Positions 27,101 to 36,869 are shown, numbered from the stretch's first letter. The stretch: DNA of 64,000 nt from Arthrobacter sp. zg-Y238 (GCF_024385525.1 NZ_JANFLU010000010.1:542377-606376); one strand, 5' to 3'. Notes: generated from the letters alone by a model not told the origin. Translations and numbers: made by a program.

Positions 27101-27128
27101 CCAGCCGGATAGCCCCGTTATCTGTACA
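27080..27128. repeat. long inverted repeat closing the 41-bp array
   Basis: The arm TGTACAGATAACGGG plus CTTATCC (27080-27101) in the third unit pairs with GGATAGC plus CCCGTTATCTGTACA (27107-27128), 20 of 22 bases, around a five-base loop. The other two units carry the same left arm without a partner. It might be a der terminator, a regulatory RNA or a small repeated element; there is no U-run on either side. Confidence 0.8.
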
Positions 27129-27272
27129 GTGATGAGCCGCCGGACTCCCGGGCCGCTGCCACAGCCCCGAAGCCCCGTTGCCACAGCACCGCAGGCAGCA
27201 CCCCCCCGAAACGCAGAAACCCCGGCCCCGCTCCCCCATAAGGGACCAGGACCGGGGATTCACGCCGGAGAC

Positions 27273-28835
27273 TTAGCGCTTGCTGTTCTTGCCGCGCTTT
27301 TCGCGGACGCGCATGCTGACCTCGATGGGCGTGCCCTCGAAGCCGAACGTCTCGCGCAGCCGGCGGGTGATGAAGCGGCGGTAGCCCGGATCCAGGAAGC
27401 CGGTGGTGAACAGCACGAACTTCGGCGGACGCGAGGAAGCCTGCGTACCGAAGAGGATGCGGGGCTGCTTGCCGCCGCGCACGGGGTGCGGGTGGGCCGC
27501 CACGAGCTCGCCCAGGAAGGCATTGAGCTTTCCGGTGGGGATGCGCTTGTCCCAGTTTTCCAGTGCCGTATCCAGTGCCGGAACAAGACGGTCCTTGTGC
27601 CAGCCGGTCTTGGCCGAGATGTTGACGTGCGGAGCCCATTCAACGTGGGCCAGGTCGCGCTCGATCTCGATCTTGAGGTAACGGCGGCGCTCGTCGTCGA
27701 GCAGGTCCCACTTGTTGAAGGCGAGGACCAGCGCGCGGCCGGATTCGATGGCCAGCTGGAGGATGCGGACATCCTGTTCGCTGAGGACCTCGTCCACGGC
27801 CAGGAGCACGACGGCGACCTCGGCCTTTTCCAGGGCAGCCTGGGTACGCAGGGAGGCGTAGAAGTCCGCGCCCTGGGCCATGTGCTGACGGCGGCGGATG
27901 CCGGCGGTGTCGACGAAGCGCCAGGTGCGGCCGCCGAGTTCGATCATTTCATCCACCGGGTCACGGGTGGTGCCCGCAGTGTCATCCACGACCACGCGCT
28001 CGGACCCGGCCAGCTTGTTCAGCAGCGAGGACTTGCCCACGTTCGGACGGCCGATCAGTGCGATGCGGCGCGGGCCGCCGGAGCGGTCCAGTCCGCCGTA
28101 TGCGGAGTACTCGGGCAGCACGTCCAGGACGGCGTCGAGCATGTCACCGGTGCCGCGGCCGTGCAGGGCGGAGACCGGGTACGGCTCGCCGAAGCCCAGG
28201 CCCCAGAGGGAGGAAGCGTCGGCTTCGTTCTGGATGTCGTCCACCTTGTTGGCGACGACGACGACGGGCTTGCCCTTGCCGCGCAGCATCCGCACCACGG
28301 CTTCGTCGGTGGCGGTGATGCCGACGGTCGCGTCGACCACCAGCATGACGGCGTCGGCGTGGTCGACGGCGATTTCGGCCTGGTCGGCAACCCGGCGGTG
28401 GATGCCGCGGGCGTCGTGTTCCCAGCCGCCGGTGTCCACCAGGGTGAAGTTCACCCCGTTCCAGGTCGCGGGGTAGGTAACCCGGTCACGGGTCACGCCG
28501 GGGGTGTCCTCGACGACGGCCTCGCGGCGGCCGAGGATACGGTTCACCAGGGTGGACTTGCCCACGTTCGGGCGGCCAACGATGGCGACCACGGGATCCT
28601 GGCGCAGGGGTGCGTCTTCGTCGTATTCTTCGAAGCCGCCGGCGAGCAGCGCGGCGTCTTCTTCATCAAGTTCGTAGTCGTCGAGACCGGCGCGGAGGGA
28701 ACGGGCGCGGATATCGGCCTCGTCGTCATCCATTGCCGCGAGGCGCTCGTCGATCTGGTCTTCTCCGGACGGCACGTACTCGTCCGTGGAGGTCCCGTCA
28801 CCGGCGGTGTCGTCGTTGAGAGGTTTTCCGTTCAT
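27273..28835 (-). CDS. der: ribosome-associated GTPase Der (EngA)
   Basis: An essential double GTPase that helps mature the 50S subunit. After an acidic extension of about 78 residues come two G domains: P-loops GRPNVGKST near 87 and GRPNVGKSS near 260, with G3 VDTGG and DTAGI and G4 NKVD and NKWD. The KH-like domain closes the protein ([27 protein letters not shown]). The 520 residues exceed the usual 440-490 owing to the acidic N-terminus, common in actinobacteria. The ATG at 28835 has GGAAAG about 11 bases upstream; a purine-rich leader may replace a strong site. It follows cmk at 170 bases. Confidence 0.95.
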   Translation of the reverse strand: MNGKPLNDDTAGDGTSTDEYVPSGEDQIDERLAAMDDDEADIRARSLRAGLDDYELDEEDAALLAGGFEEYDEDAPLRQDPVVAIVGRPNVGKSTLVNRILGRREAVVEDTPGVTRDRVTYPATWNGVNFTLVDTGGWEHDARGIHRRVADQAEIAVDHADAVMLVVDATVGITATDEAVVRMLRGKGKPVVVVANKVDDIQNEADASSLWGLGFGEPYPVSALHGRGTGDMLDAVLDVLPEYSAYGGLDRSGGPRRIALIGRPNVGKSSLLNKLAGSERVVVDDTAGTTRDPVDEMIELGGRTWRFVDTAGIRRRQHMAQGADFYASLRTQAALEKAEVAVVLLAVDEVLSEQDVRILQLAIESGRALVLAFNKWDLLDDERRRYLKIEIERDLAHVEWAPHVNISAKTGWHKDRLVPALDTALENWDKRIPTGKLNAFLGELVAAHPHPVRGGKQPRILFGTQASSRPPKFVLFTTGFLDPGYRRFITRRLRETFGFEGTPIEVSMRVREKRGKNSKR

Positions 28836-29005
28836 TGAATTGCTTTCTTTCCGTTGAGGTCTGCAGCACTGCGTACAGGCCGTCGCCGGACGTTCAGCCC
28901 GGTAAGTGTGAGGGAGGATACCTTGCGGCGTTGCCGCCGGATGTCCTCCTCCCATTGAAACACGGGCGGGTGCCCGTGATTGGTGCCGGGTCCCCCGGCG
29001 GGGAG

Positions 29006-29707
29006 CTAGTGGGTACTGGTGAAAACCACTTCGAGTACGGCCGAGACCGTCTCTTCGAAGTCCAGGTCGGAGGAATCGATGGTGACGACGCCGTCGGCGG
29101 CCTGCTGGAATTCCACCACGGTGGAGTCCTTCGCGTCGCGGACCAGGACCTGTTCCTTCAGGGCGGCGGCGGTCTGCGTGCCGCCCAGCTGGATGCCGCG
29201 GCGGCGGAGCCGGGCTTCTTCGCTGGCGGTGAGCAGGATCCGCACCTCGGCGTGCGGGGCCACCACGGTGGTGATGTCCCGGCCCTCGGCCACGATCCGC
29301 AGGCCCGAGTCCCGAATCAGCTGCTGCTGGCGTCGGACCAGTTCCGCCCGGGCCCCCAAGGTGGTGGCGACGGCGCTGACCGAGGAGGACACGGCGGGCT
29401 CGCGGATGGCGTCGGTGACGTCCCGGCCGCTGACCCGCACCCATTCCTCATCCGGGGACAGGCTCAGGGCAATGTCGGCGTTTTCCGCGGCGGCCTCAAC
29501 GGCCACCGAATCGGTCAGATCGATGCCGGCCTCCATGCAGGAGAGCGTGACCGCACGGTACATGGCACCGGTGTCGAGGTAGGCGGCGTGCAGGCGGCGG
29601 GCCACTTCCCGGCTGATGCTGGACTTGCCCGACCCCGACGGTCCGTCGATGGCCACAACCAGCGGCTTGCCCTGCCGGAACTGGGCCGGATCCACATTAG
29701 AACTCAC
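29006..29707 (-). CDS. cmk: cytidylate kinase
   Basis: Phosphorylates CMP and dCMP with ATP in the cytoplasm. The P-loop [17 protein letters not shown] is near residue 20 and [14 protein letters not shown] near 42; the lid and NMP region include [10 protein letters not shown] and [11 protein letters not shown]. The protein is 233 residues, the normal size. The GTG at 29707 overlaps the TGA of tyrA (GTGA) and has GAAGG eight bases upstream, so I prefer it to the GTG at 29722. It belongs to the tyrA-cmk-der series. Confidence 0.94.
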   Translation of the reverse strand: MSSNVDPAQFRQGKPLVVAIDGPSGSGKSSISREVARRLHAAYLDTGAMYRAVTLSCMEAGIDLTDSVAVEAAAENADIALSLSPDEEWVRVSGRDVTDAIREPAVSSSVSAVATTLGARAELVRRQQQLIRDSGLRIVAEGRDITTVVAPHAEVRILLTASEEARLRRRGIQLGGTQTAAALKEQVLVRDAKDSTVVEFQQAADGVVTIDSSDLDFEETVSAVLEVVFTSTH

Positions 29708-30813
29708 TGCACTACCTTCCACCCGCGGGCGCTTAATTCAGAAACAAGGTCATTCACCCGGCCGGGCAGGACGGAGATTTCCGCCCGTCCCACCTGCCGG
29801 CCGGAGGCGTGCTCCAGCCGGAGGTCTTCCAGGTTCACGCCGATCTCACCGATTTCGGTGAGCAGCCGGGCAATCTGGCCCGGCGTGTCATCCACCAGGA
29901 CGGTGAAGGACACAAAGGTCTGCGCCGGTCCGCCGTGCTTGCCCGGAATCCGGGCCTGCCCTGCGTTGCCTTCGGCAATCAGCTGCGCCATGTCCAGGCG
30001 CGCACCATCCGCGACCGGGTCTTCGAGCGTGCGGATCAGCCGGTTCAGGTCCTCGCGGACCCCGTGCAGGATCGGCACCAGCCGCCCGGCGTTTCCGCTG
30101 AGGATCTGCACCCAGAGATTTGGATCGCTTGCGGCAATCCGGGTCACGTCCCGCAGGCCGTTGCCGGACAGGGCGAGGGACTGCGGCGGGGTTTCCTGCA
30201 GCCGGCTGGCCACCAGGGAAGCCATTACCTGCGGCAGGTGCGAGGTCAGCGCCACGGACGCGTCGTGGTCTTCGACGGACATCCGGGAGACTACGGCGCC
30301 CAGGTCGAAGGCAAGGGCCTCGGCGCGGCGCACGGCGTCCGGAGTTGCTTCCTCCGGCGGGCAGATCACCCAGGGCATGCCGTTGAACAGTTCCGCCCGC
30401 GCAGCCACCGGCCCGGATTTCTCCCGGCCTGCCATCGGGTGCGTGCCCACGTAACGGCTGAGATCGGCGTCGCGCTCCCGCAGGTCAGCCAGGACGGCGG
30501 ACTTGACGCTGGCAATATCAACGACGACGGCGGCCGGCCAGTCCTTCAGCGCTGCCGCGGCCAGAGACGCGGTAACATCCGGCGGCGCGGCAACGACCAC
30601 GAGTGCCGGCTCGAAGCTTTCGCCTGCGGTACTGAGCAGCCGTCCGGCGCCGATGTCGCGGGCCACGGCCTCTGTCGAGGGAGACAGGTCCGAGAGCACC
30701 ACATCGACACCCCGGGCAGAAAGCCCGAGGCCGATGCTGGTGCCCAGCAGCCCCGTGCCGATAATCAGCACGGATCCGGACAGGTGGGTGCCCCCGTCAG
30801 CGGCAGCGGCCAT
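29704..30813 (-). CDS. tyrA: prephenate dehydrogenase with C-terminal ACT domain
   Basis: Oxidatively decarboxylates prephenate to 4-hydroxyphenylpyruvate in tyrosine synthesis. The 369-residue protein has the NAD motif VLIIGTGLLGTSIGLGL near 16, GTHPMAGREKSGP near 123 and the helical dimer region with LTSHLPQVMASLVA near 188. A C-terminal ACT domain (VSFTVLVDDTPGQIARLLTEIGEIGVNLEDLRL, about 295-330) probably gives tyrosine feedback. It starts three bases after the rluB stop and overlaps cmk by four bases. Confidence 0.93.
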   Translation of the reverse strand: MAAAADGGTHLSGSVLIIGTGLLGTSIGLGLSARGVDVVLSDLSPSTEAVARDIGAGRLLSTAGESFEPALVVVAAPPDVTASLAAAALKDWPAAVVVDIASVKSAVLADLRERDADLSRYVGTHPMAGREKSGPVAARAELFNGMPWVICPPEEATPDAVRRAEALAFDLGAVVSRMSVEDHDASVALTSHLPQVMASLVASRLQETPPQSLALSGNGLRDVTRIAASDPNLWVQILSGNAGRLVPILHGVREDLNRLIRTLEDPVADGARLDMAQLIAEGNAGQARIPGKHGGPAQTFVSFTVLVDDTPGQIARLLTEIGEIGVNLEDLRLEHASGRQVGRAEISVLPGRVNDLVSELSARGWKVVQ

Positions 30814-30816
30814 TGG

Positions 30817-32040
30817 CTACAGTCCTACTGAGGCGAGCAGGTGTCCGACCTCGCCGCGGCCGAGGACGCGGATGCTGCCCTGGCGCTGGTCGCCCAGGCT
30901 GATCGGTCCGATCTTGGTGCGGACGAGGCGCTCCACCGGGTGGCCGACGGCGTCGAACAGCCGGCGGACAATGCGGTTGCGGCCCGAGTGCAGGACTACC
31001 TCGACCAGGAGGTGGCCCGGGGTGGAGTCGACCAGCTTGAAGGAATCAACCTTCTGGAAGCCGTCTTCCAGCTCAATGCCTTCACGCATCTGCGCGCCCA
31101 CGCCGTGGCTCATCGGTCCGCGGACCTGCACCAGGTAGGTCTTGGGGACTTCGTAGGAGGGGTGCGTCAGCCGGTTGGTCAGCTCGCCGTCATTGGTCAG
31201 CAGCAGCAGGCCCTCGGTTTCGTTGTCCAGCCGGCCAACGTGGAACAAACGCTCGTTCTTGCTGGTGGCCTTAAGGAAGTCGCTGATGCAGGGACGCCCT
31301 TCGGGGTCTTCCATGGTGGAGATGACGCCGCGGGGCTTGTTGAACACGTAGTACTTCTGGGTTTCATCCAGCTGCAGGCGCATGCCGTCCACGTGGATGG
31401 CCACCGTCGCCGGGTCAACGCGGACGCCGAGCTCGGTGACGACCTGGCCGTCAACTTCGACGCGGCCTTCGGCAATCATTTCCTCGCACACGCGGCGGGA
31501 GGCGACGCCGGCACTGGCCATGACCTTCTGCAGGCGGACGCCTTCGGGGTTGTGCTGTTCGGAAATCACCGGGGCGGCGGGGCGGCGGGTGGTGGATCGG
31601 CGAACGGGGCCCAGGTTCTGGCCGAAGCGCTCCCCGCGGAAGGCGCGGTCGCCGCTCTTGCGCTGGCCCTGCTGGGGGCCGCCGAACTTGCCGGCACCGG
31701 ACTTGGAACCGCCCGGCTTGAAGCCGCCCGATTTGGAAGCACCGGACTTCGGGGCGTCGGTACGGGGTGCACCGGTCTTGCCGGAGTTGCTAGAGCCGAA
31801 GGCCTTCACGGCGTCGGACTTGAACTTCTCCGGGCGGGCCGCCTCGGGGCTGACGGGCCGGTAGCCGTTGGCACGGTCTTCACCGGGCTTGAGACCCGAT
31901 GCCGAGCGCGGGCCGCCGGTGCGGTTGGAGGAGGGCTTGGAGCCGCGGCCGTAGCTTTTGCCGCCGGCGGGGCCACCGGCACTGCGTCCGCCGCCGCGAG
32001 GGGTATTGCGGCCGGATCCGGAACGGGGTGCTGGTGTCAT
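30817..32040 (-). CDS. rluB: RluB/RsuA family rRNA pseudouridine synthase with long basic N-terminus
   Basis: Isomerises a uridine in rRNA, probably 23S helix 80/89. An S4 domain (GVRLQKVMASAGVASRRVCEEMIAEGRVEVDGQVV, about 168-203) precedes the catalytic domain with FNKPRGVISTMEDPEGRP and GRLDNETEGLLLLTNDGEL, whose Asp is the nucleophile. Residues 1-165 are Gly/Ser/Lys/Arg-rich with SGASKSGGFKPGGSKSGAGK-type repeats and are probably disordered and RNA-binding. Length is 407 against about 250 in most relatives. It lies between scpB and tyrA as in M. tuberculosis Rv1711. Confidence 0.92.
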   Translation of the reverse strand: MTPAPRSGSGRNTPRGGGRSAGGPAGGKSYGRGSKPSSNRTGGPRSASGLKPGEDRANGYRPVSPEAARPEKFKSDAVKAFGSSNSGKTGAPRTDAPKSGASKSGGFKPGGSKSGAGKFGGPQQGQRKSGDRAFRGERFGQNLGPVRRSTTRRPAAPVISEQHNPEGVRLQKVMASAGVASRRVCEEMIAEGRVEVDGQVVTELGVRVDPATVAIHVDGMRLQLDETQKYYVFNKPRGVISTMEDPEGRPCISDFLKATSKNERLFHVGRLDNETEGLLLLTNDGELTNRLTHPSYEVPKTYLVQVRGPMSHGVGAQMREGIELEDGFQKVDSFKLVDSTPGHLLVEVVLHSGRNRIVRRLFDAVGHPVERLVRTKIGPISLGDQRQGSIRVLGRGEVGHLLASVGL

Positions 32041-32064
32041 GAGTAAGTCCTTTGGGTGTAGCGG

Positions 32065-32709
32065 TTAATAAGTAGTGTCTTCATATTCGGCCAGGTTTTC
32101 CAGCCCGGGCAGGTGCGGTGCAATCTGTGGAAGTTCGTCGAGGCTGCCCAAACCAAGCCGTTCCAGAAAGTACGGCGTGGTCCGGTACAGCAGCGAACCG
32201 GTTTCCGGTTCGGTGCCGGCGTCGACGATCAATCCACGCTGAACCAGCGTGCGGACCACCGAATCGACGTTTACTCCCCGGATCGCGGAGACCCGGGCCC
32301 GGGAGACGGGCTGCCGATAGGCAATCACCGCCAATGTTTCCAGTGCGGCCTGCGACAGCCGTGCACTCTGGCCTTCCAGTACAAACTTCGACACAACGGG
32401 CGCATAGTCAGCGCGGGAAAAAATCCGCCATCCGCCTGCTACGTCACGGAGTTCAAAACCACGCGGTGCGCCCTCGGGTCCATCCCCAGTATAACCGTCA
32501 TACTCCCGCTGCAGTTCCGTGAGGGCCGCGAGCACTTCCGGCTCCGGCACGCCGATCACCGAGGCCAGCACCGCGGGGGCGGCAGGTTCGTCCACCACCA
32601 TCAGCACCGCCTCGACGGCGGCCTTCACTCCCCCGGGAAGTGCTGCAACGTCTTCGCGGGTGTCGTCCCCGCCGCTTGTGCCCGGACCAAAACCAGGTTC
32701 CGCCGTCAT
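32065..32709 (-). CDS. scpB: segregation and condensation protein B
   Basis: The winged-helix subunit of the SMC-ScpA-ScpB condensin complex, which compacts and segregates the chromosome. The 214 residues contain two winged-helix units: KAAVEAVLMVVDEPAAPAVLASVIG near 29 and SQAALETLAVIAYRQPVSRARVSAIRGVNVDSVVRTLVQRGLI near 117, with LLYRTTPYFLERLGLGSLDELP at the end. The ATG overlaps the scpA stop by four bases. Confidence 0.94.
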   Translation of the reverse strand: MTAEPGFGPGTSGGDDTREDVAALPGGVKAAVEAVLMVVDEPAAPAVLASVIGVPEPEVLAALTELQREYDGYTGDGPEGAPRGFELRDVAGGWRIFSRADYAPVVSKFVLEGQSARLSQAALETLAVIAYRQPVSRARVSAIRGVNVDSVVRTLVQRGLIVDAGTEPETGSLLYRTTPYFLERLGLGSLDELPQIAPHLPGLENLAEYEDTTY

Positions 32710-33656
32710 GACCGGTCCTCTTCCAGAGTTGTGTGTTGGACTGCTGCGCCATTGGATCCGCTGTTTTCGCCGGCGCGCTCACCGTCATATTCATCTCCCA
32801 CGGCGGCAACCCCGCCTGCCGGATCCGCCCCTCCGGTCCACGTGACGAGCAGCTCACCCAGCGGGGCAGGCTGTTCAAAGCTGACGACTCCGTCGCGGAA
32901 CATTTCCAGCAGCGCGAGGAACCGGGCCACCGCCACGGGACCGTCGGCGTCGGACACCAGGGCACCGAAGGAGGCCGCGCCGTCTGCAGCGAGGCGTTCC
33001 GCGAGGATTAGCGCCTGCTCCCGGACGCTGGTCTTGGGCGCGTGCAGGTGTTCAAGCCCCACTGTCGGAGGCTGCTCGTCGCGCGGCTGCAGGGCACGCG
33101 CGGCCAGGTCCGCGAACTGCTGCGGCGTGGTCCGCCAGACCAGCTCGGGAAGCATCGCCGCGAAGTGCGGATCCAGGGATACCTGCCGCGGGTAACGCCG
33201 CGCCTCGTCCGTCAGCCGCTCCCCCATCAGGGCGGCCATCTCGCGGAACGCCTTGTACTGCAGCAGCCGGGCGAACAGCAGGTCACGGGCTTCGAGCAGG
33301 GCGACGTCTTCCTCGTCCTCCACGTCGCCGGCCGGAAGCAGGCGTGCTGCCTTGAGGTCCAGGAGGGTGGCGGCAATAACCAGGAATTCGCTCGCCTCAT
33401 CCAGCGCGACCTCGGGTCCGGTACCGAAGAGTTCCCGGATGTAGCCCAGGAATTCATCGGTGACGGCGGCAAGGGCAATTTCGGTGATGTCCAGCTCGTG
33501 CTTGGAAATCAGTCCCAGCAGGACATCGAAGGGCCCGGTGAAGTTTGCCAGCCGGACTTCGAAGCCGGCGCGGGCGGCCGGATCCTGCGAACCCGGCTCC
33601 CTGGCCTCCGGCTCCGCCGGGGCGGGCGCCGGCTTAGGGCGCGCCGCCGCGGGCAA
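32706..33656 (-). CDS. scpA: segregation and condensation protein A
   Basis: The kleisin subunit that bridges SMC heads. FEVRLANFTGPFDVLLGLISKHELDITEIAL (about 32-62) is the kleisin N-terminal domain, TDEARRYPRQV and LVSDADGPVAVARFLALLEMFRDGVVSFEQ the C-terminal winged helix. The only start upstream of the domain is a TTG at 33656, 23 bases inside the parA gene, so translation probably couples to parA. The first 30 residues are Pro/Ala-rich and the last 45 (after LVTWTGGADP) are low-complexity. Confidence 0.92.
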   Translation of the reverse strand: MPAAARPKPAPAPAEPEAREPGSQDPAARAGFEVRLANFTGPFDVLLGLISKHELDITEIALAAVTDEFLGYIRELFGTGPEVALDEASEFLVIAATLLDLKAARLLPAGDVEDEEDVALLEARDLLFARLLQYKAFREMAALMGERLTDEARRYPRQVSLDPHFAAMLPELVWRTTPQQFADLAARALQPRDEQPPTVGLEHLHAPKTSVREQALILAERLAADGAASFGALVSDADGPVAVARFLALLEMFRDGVVSFEQPAPLGELLVTWTGGADPAGGVAAVGDEYDGERAGENSGSNGAAVQHTTLEEDRS

Positions 33657-34527
33657 TCAGTTCCTTGGCGAGACGGCGGTAGGAGTCCGCGCCCGGGTGG
33701 TTGCCGGCGTACGAGGTGATCGGTTCGGCCGCCACAGTGGCGTCGGCGAACTTGATGGTCCGCTTGATGACCGTTTCGAAGACCTTGTCCCCGAAGGCTT
33801 CCACGAGGCGGGAAATCACTTCACGGCTGTGCAGGGTGCGGGCGTCGTACATGGTCGCCAGGACGCCGTCCACCTGGAGGCTGGGGTTGAGCCGGTCCTG
33901 GACCTTCTCGATGGTTTCCACCAGCAGGGCCACCGCACGCAGGGCAAAGAACTCGCAGATCAGCGGGATGATCACGCCGTGCGCGGCGGTCAGGGCGTTG
34001 ACGGTCAGCAGGCCCAGGGAAGGCTGGCAGTCGATGAGAATGACGTCGTAGTCATCCGATACCCGGCGTAGTGCGCGTTCGAGCACCTGCTCGCGGGCCA
34101 CCTCGTTCACGAGCTGCACCTCGGCTGCGGAAAGGTCGATATTGGCCGGCAGCAGGTGGATGTTCTCGATGGAGGTTTCGTGGATCGCCTCGCGGATATC
34201 CACCTTCCGGTCCATCAGCACGTTGTAGACGGTGAGGTCCAGCTCGTGCGGGTTGGCTCCCATCCCTGCGGACAGGGCGCCCTGCGGGTCAAAGTCCACC
34301 AGCAGCACGCGGCGGCCGGCTTCCGCGAGGGCGGCACCAAGGTTGATGGTGGAGGTGGTCTTGCCGACCCCGCCCTTCTGGTTCACCATCGCAATGATCC
34401 GGGCAGGACCATGGGACGTGAGGACGGGAGGCTCGGGGAATACCGTCAGGGGACGTCCGGTTGGACCCATCGCCGTGTCGGCTCCGGTTGCGTCCTGCAG
34501 AGTTGATGAACCCTGTTCGCTGCTCAC
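33634..34527 (-). CDS. parA: ParA/Soj-type ATPase of the scpAB operon
   Basis: A 297-residue ParA ATPase with the deviant Walker A MVNQKGGVGKTTSTINLGAAL near residue 48, LLVDFDPQGALSAGMG near 75 and the Walker B region VILIDCQPSLGLLTVNAL near 162. It probably works with ScpAB in chromosome organisation; the M. tuberculosis equivalent is Rv1708, upstream of scpA. The start is uncertain: GTG 34527 (VSSEQ) and GTG 34539 (VDLYV) are both close to GGAAG. No parB gene is nearby. Confidence 0.92.
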   Translation of the reverse strand: MSSEQGSSTLQDATGADTAMGPTGRPLTVFPEPPVLTSHGPARIIAMVNQKGGVGKTTSTINLGAALAEAGRRVLLVDFDPQGALSAGMGANPHELDLTVYNVLMDRKVDIREAIHETSIENIHLLPANIDLSAAEVQLVNEVAREQVLERALRRVSDDYDVILIDCQPSLGLLTVNALTAAHGVIIPLICEFFALRAVALLVETIEKVQDRLNPSLQVDGVLATMYDARTLHSREVISRLVEAFGDKVFETVIKRTIKFADATVAAEPITSYAGNHPGADSYRRLAKELIARGGAP

Positions 34528-34641
34528 GTATAAATCCACGCTTCCGTATCTAGCTTTGCTGCGGGCTGTCTTTGTCAAGGTTACAGCCGCGCCACGGCCA
34601 TCCCGCGAATCAGGGCTGTGATGACCGGCGAGCCTTGACGC

Positions 34642-35229
34642 TCAAGTAGAACTCGAACGTTGAGGGCGGACGGCAGCATGCAGATGCATGTCGTGCCAGC
34701 CGTCCGCATGCCTGAGGGCACTGCGCTTGGTTCCTTCCAACGCGAAACCGGTCTTCCGGGCGACGGCGCAGGAAGCCTGGTTGCGCACCGAGTGGGAAAG
34801 CTGGAGGCGCATGAGGCCTGCCGCGCCGAAGGCCCACCGCGCCAGCGCGTCCACGGCCCGGGATGCCACCGCGTTTCCCCGATCCCCCGGAAGCACCCAA
34901 TAGCCCAGTTCAGCATCACCTTCGTACAGATTGACGCGGCTGAGAGCCACGCGCCCCACCACGTTCCGGCCGCTGCTGCATACGGCCCAGTTGGCGCCGG
35001 ATTCCTCCTGCCAGCGGGTACTCCAGCGGCGGATCCATTCAAGGGCTTCGGCTTCGGTTGCCATCGTCCGCCGGTTGAAGTGCGAGATGTCCGGCTCGCC
35101 GTAAGCCTTCGCCACCACGGCGGCGTCGTCGTCGCGCCAGGGCCGCAGGACCAGGCCGTCCGCGTCGAGGGTCGGCTGCACCCGGCTGCTCAATGTCCCG
35201 CGCGGCAGATAGGGGCCAAGTGCTGTCAT
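34642..35229 (-). CDS. GNAT family acetyltransferase (RimJ/RimL-like)
   Basis: A 195-residue acetyltransferase of the RimJ/RimL subgroup: LVLRPWRDDDAAVVAKAYGEPDI near 25, acetyl-CoA loop ELGYWVLPGDRGNAVASRAVDALARWAF near 105, and NQASCAVARKTGFALEGTKRSALRHADGWHDMHLHA at the C-terminus. Relatives acetylate ribosomal proteins, aminoacyl nucleotides or small amines; nothing identifies the target. The ATG at 35229 has GGTGG seven bases upstream; ATG 35259 is also possible. It lies between the dctA terminator and parA. Confidence 0.8.
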   Translation of the reverse strand: MTALGPYLPRGTLSSRVQPTLDADGLVLRPWRDDDAAVVAKAYGEPDISHFNRRTMATEAEALEWIRRWSTRWQEESGANWAVCSSGRNVVGRVALSRVNLYEGDAELGYWVLPGDRGNAVASRAVDALARWAFGAAGLMRLQLSHSVRNQASCAVARKTGFALEGTKRSALRHADGWHDMHLHAAVRPQRSSST

Positions 35230-35306
35230 GGAAGGTCCACCGTTTCGTAGAGCGGGCATCGAGGACCATTATGCACTCGCCCGGATTCCCGCCGGCAGCA
35301 CACGCA

Positions 35307-35348
35307 AAACGCGCTCCGCCCCGGTGTCTTCCGGGGCGGAGCGCGTTT
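35307..35348. terminator. bidirectional terminator downstream of dctA
   Basis: A perfect 18-bp stem, AAACGCGCTCCGCCCCGG at 35307-35324 and its complement at 35331-35348, with a six-base loop. The A-rich left and T-rich right ends suit termination of the minus-strand dctA, which ends at 35379. Confidence 0.85.
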
Positions 35349-35378
35349 CAAGGTACTGCCGGTTGTAGCGCTGGCGCC

Positions 35379-36806
35379 TTAGTGCCGCGGATCGCCGGCG
35401 GTGCCGGCGACTGCGGAACTGCCGGCAGGGCTGGGAACCGTGGCGGCCAGTTCGGCGGATTCCGCCGTCTGCCGCGGTTCGTCGGTGCCGGCGTCGACGT
35501 TCATGCTCGCTTCGTCGAAGGGCAGTTCGCGGTCCAGGACCGCCTTGACCTGTTCCTTGTCGATTTCCTTGGTCCAGGTGCCGATGAGGACGGTGGCCAC
35601 GGCGTTGCCGGTGAAGTTGGTCAGGGCGCGGGCCTCGGACATAAAGCGGTCGATGCCGACAATCAGGCCCACGCCTTCGATCAGGTCGGGGCGGTGGGAC
35701 TGCAGTCCGCCGGCCAGCGTGGCCAGGCCTGCACCGGTGACGCCTGCGGCGCCCTTCGAGGCAATGATCATGAAGACCAGCAGGGAAATCTGTTCGCCCA
35801 GTTCCAGCGGCTTGCCCATGGCCGAGGCCACGAACAGTGCGGCCATGGTCAGGTAGATGGCGGTTCCGTCGAGGTTGAAGGAATAACCGGTCGGAACCGT
35901 AACGCCGACCACGGGCTTGGAAATGCCCAGGTGTTCCATCTTTGCGATCAGGCGGGGCAGGGCCACCTCGGAAGAGGAGGTGGAGAAGATCAGCAGGTAC
36001 TCACGGCCCAGGTACCGCATGAGCTTGAAGATGCTGAACCCGGTGACCAGCTTCAGCAGCCCGCCCAGGATGACGACGATGAAGAGGATGCAGGTGATGT
36101 AGAAGGCAACCATCAGGGTGGCCATGCTCACGATCGCCTGGATGCCGGTCTCGCCGACGACGGCGGAGATGGCACCGAAGGCGCCGATGGGAGCCAGCCA
36201 CATGATCATCATGAGGATCCGGAACACCAGGGCCTGGATGTAGCCGATTCCCTTGAGCACCGGCGCTCCCGCGGGTCCCATCTTCTGCAGGGCAAAGCCG
36301 ACCAGCAGGGCAACAAACAGGGTCTGCAGGATGGACTCGCCGGTGAGGGAGGCCAGCAGTGTGGTGGGGATGATGCTCAGAAGGAAGCCCGTCATCCCCT
36401 CCCCTTCCTCGGGGGCAGCCGGGGCGGCACCAGCGGAAGCCTGCAGGTCCAGGCCTTCGCCCGGGTGGATGAGGTTACCCACCACGAGGCCGATGGCCAG
36501 CGCGAAGGTGGACATGATGATGAAGTAGCCAAGCGCCAGGCCGCCCACCTTGCCGACCGTGGCTGCTTTGGCGATTGATCCGATGCCTAGGACAATGGTG
36601 CAGAAGATGACGGGGGCAATCATCATCTTGATGAGGTTGATGAACCCCGTTCCGAGGGGCTTGAGGCTCTTCGCGAACTCGGGGGCAAGAAGCCCGAGTA
36701 CGGCACCGAGCACCACCGCAGCGATTACGGCGATGTAGAGGAAATGTGTTCTGTCCCGCTTACGGCTCTTCTGTGAACCGTCGTAGGGATTAGCGGCAGC
36801 TGCCAT
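35379..36806 (-). CDS. dctA: C4-dicarboxylate/cation symporter (DctA, DAACS family)
   Basis: Imports succinate, fumarate, malate or a related dicarboxylate with H+ or Na+. The 475-residue protein has about eight transmembrane helices and the reentrant hairpins. Family motifs include FINLIKMMIAPVIFCTIVLGI, STSSSEVALPRLI (serine-rich loop HP1), VPTGYSFNLDGTAIYLTMA, and ASKGAAGVTGAGLATLAGGL (HP2), plus FMSEARALTNFTGNAVATVLIG with the Asn-rich substrate site. The last 50 residues are a soluble Ala/Glu/Pro tail. AAGGAG stands seven bases before the ATG. It is divergent from a CitA/DcuS-type sensor-regulator pair, its presumed control. Confidence 0.93.
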   Translation of the reverse strand: MAAAANPYDGSQKSRKRDRTHFLYIAVIAAVVLGAVLGLLAPEFAKSLKPLGTGFINLIKMMIAPVIFCTIVLGIGSIAKAATVGKVGGLALGYFIIMSTFALAIGLVVGNLIHPGEGLDLQASAGAAPAAPEEGEGMTGFLLSIIPTTLLASLTGESILQTLFVALLVGFALQKMGPAGAPVLKGIGYIQALVFRILMMIMWLAPIGAFGAISAVVGETGIQAIVSMATLMVAFYITCILFIVVILGGLLKLVTGFSIFKLMRYLGREYLLIFSTSSSEVALPRLIAKMEHLGISKPVVGVTVPTGYSFNLDGTAIYLTMAALFVASAMGKPLELGEQISLLVFMIIASKGAAGVTGAGLATLAGGLQSHRPDLIEGVGLIVGIDRFMSEARALTNFTGNAVATVLIGTWTKEIDKEQVKAVLDRELPFDEASMNVDAGTDEPRQTAESAELAATVPSPAGSSAVAGTAGDPRH

Positions 36807-36853
36807 GGCGGTACTCCTTGATGCGTGTGGTCGGCTTCCATCTTCGATGCTTA

Positions 36854-36869
36854 TGTGATCACAGTCACC
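36854..36869. promoter_or_regulatory. CRP/GlxR-like binding site in the dctA promoter region
   Basis: TGTGATCACAGTCACC matches the TGTGA-N6-TCACA consensus of the CRP/GlxR family in nine of ten half-site bases, and it lies between the divergent dctA and sensor kinase genes. This suggests catabolite control by a cAMP-type regulator; binding is not shown. Confidence 0.45.
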
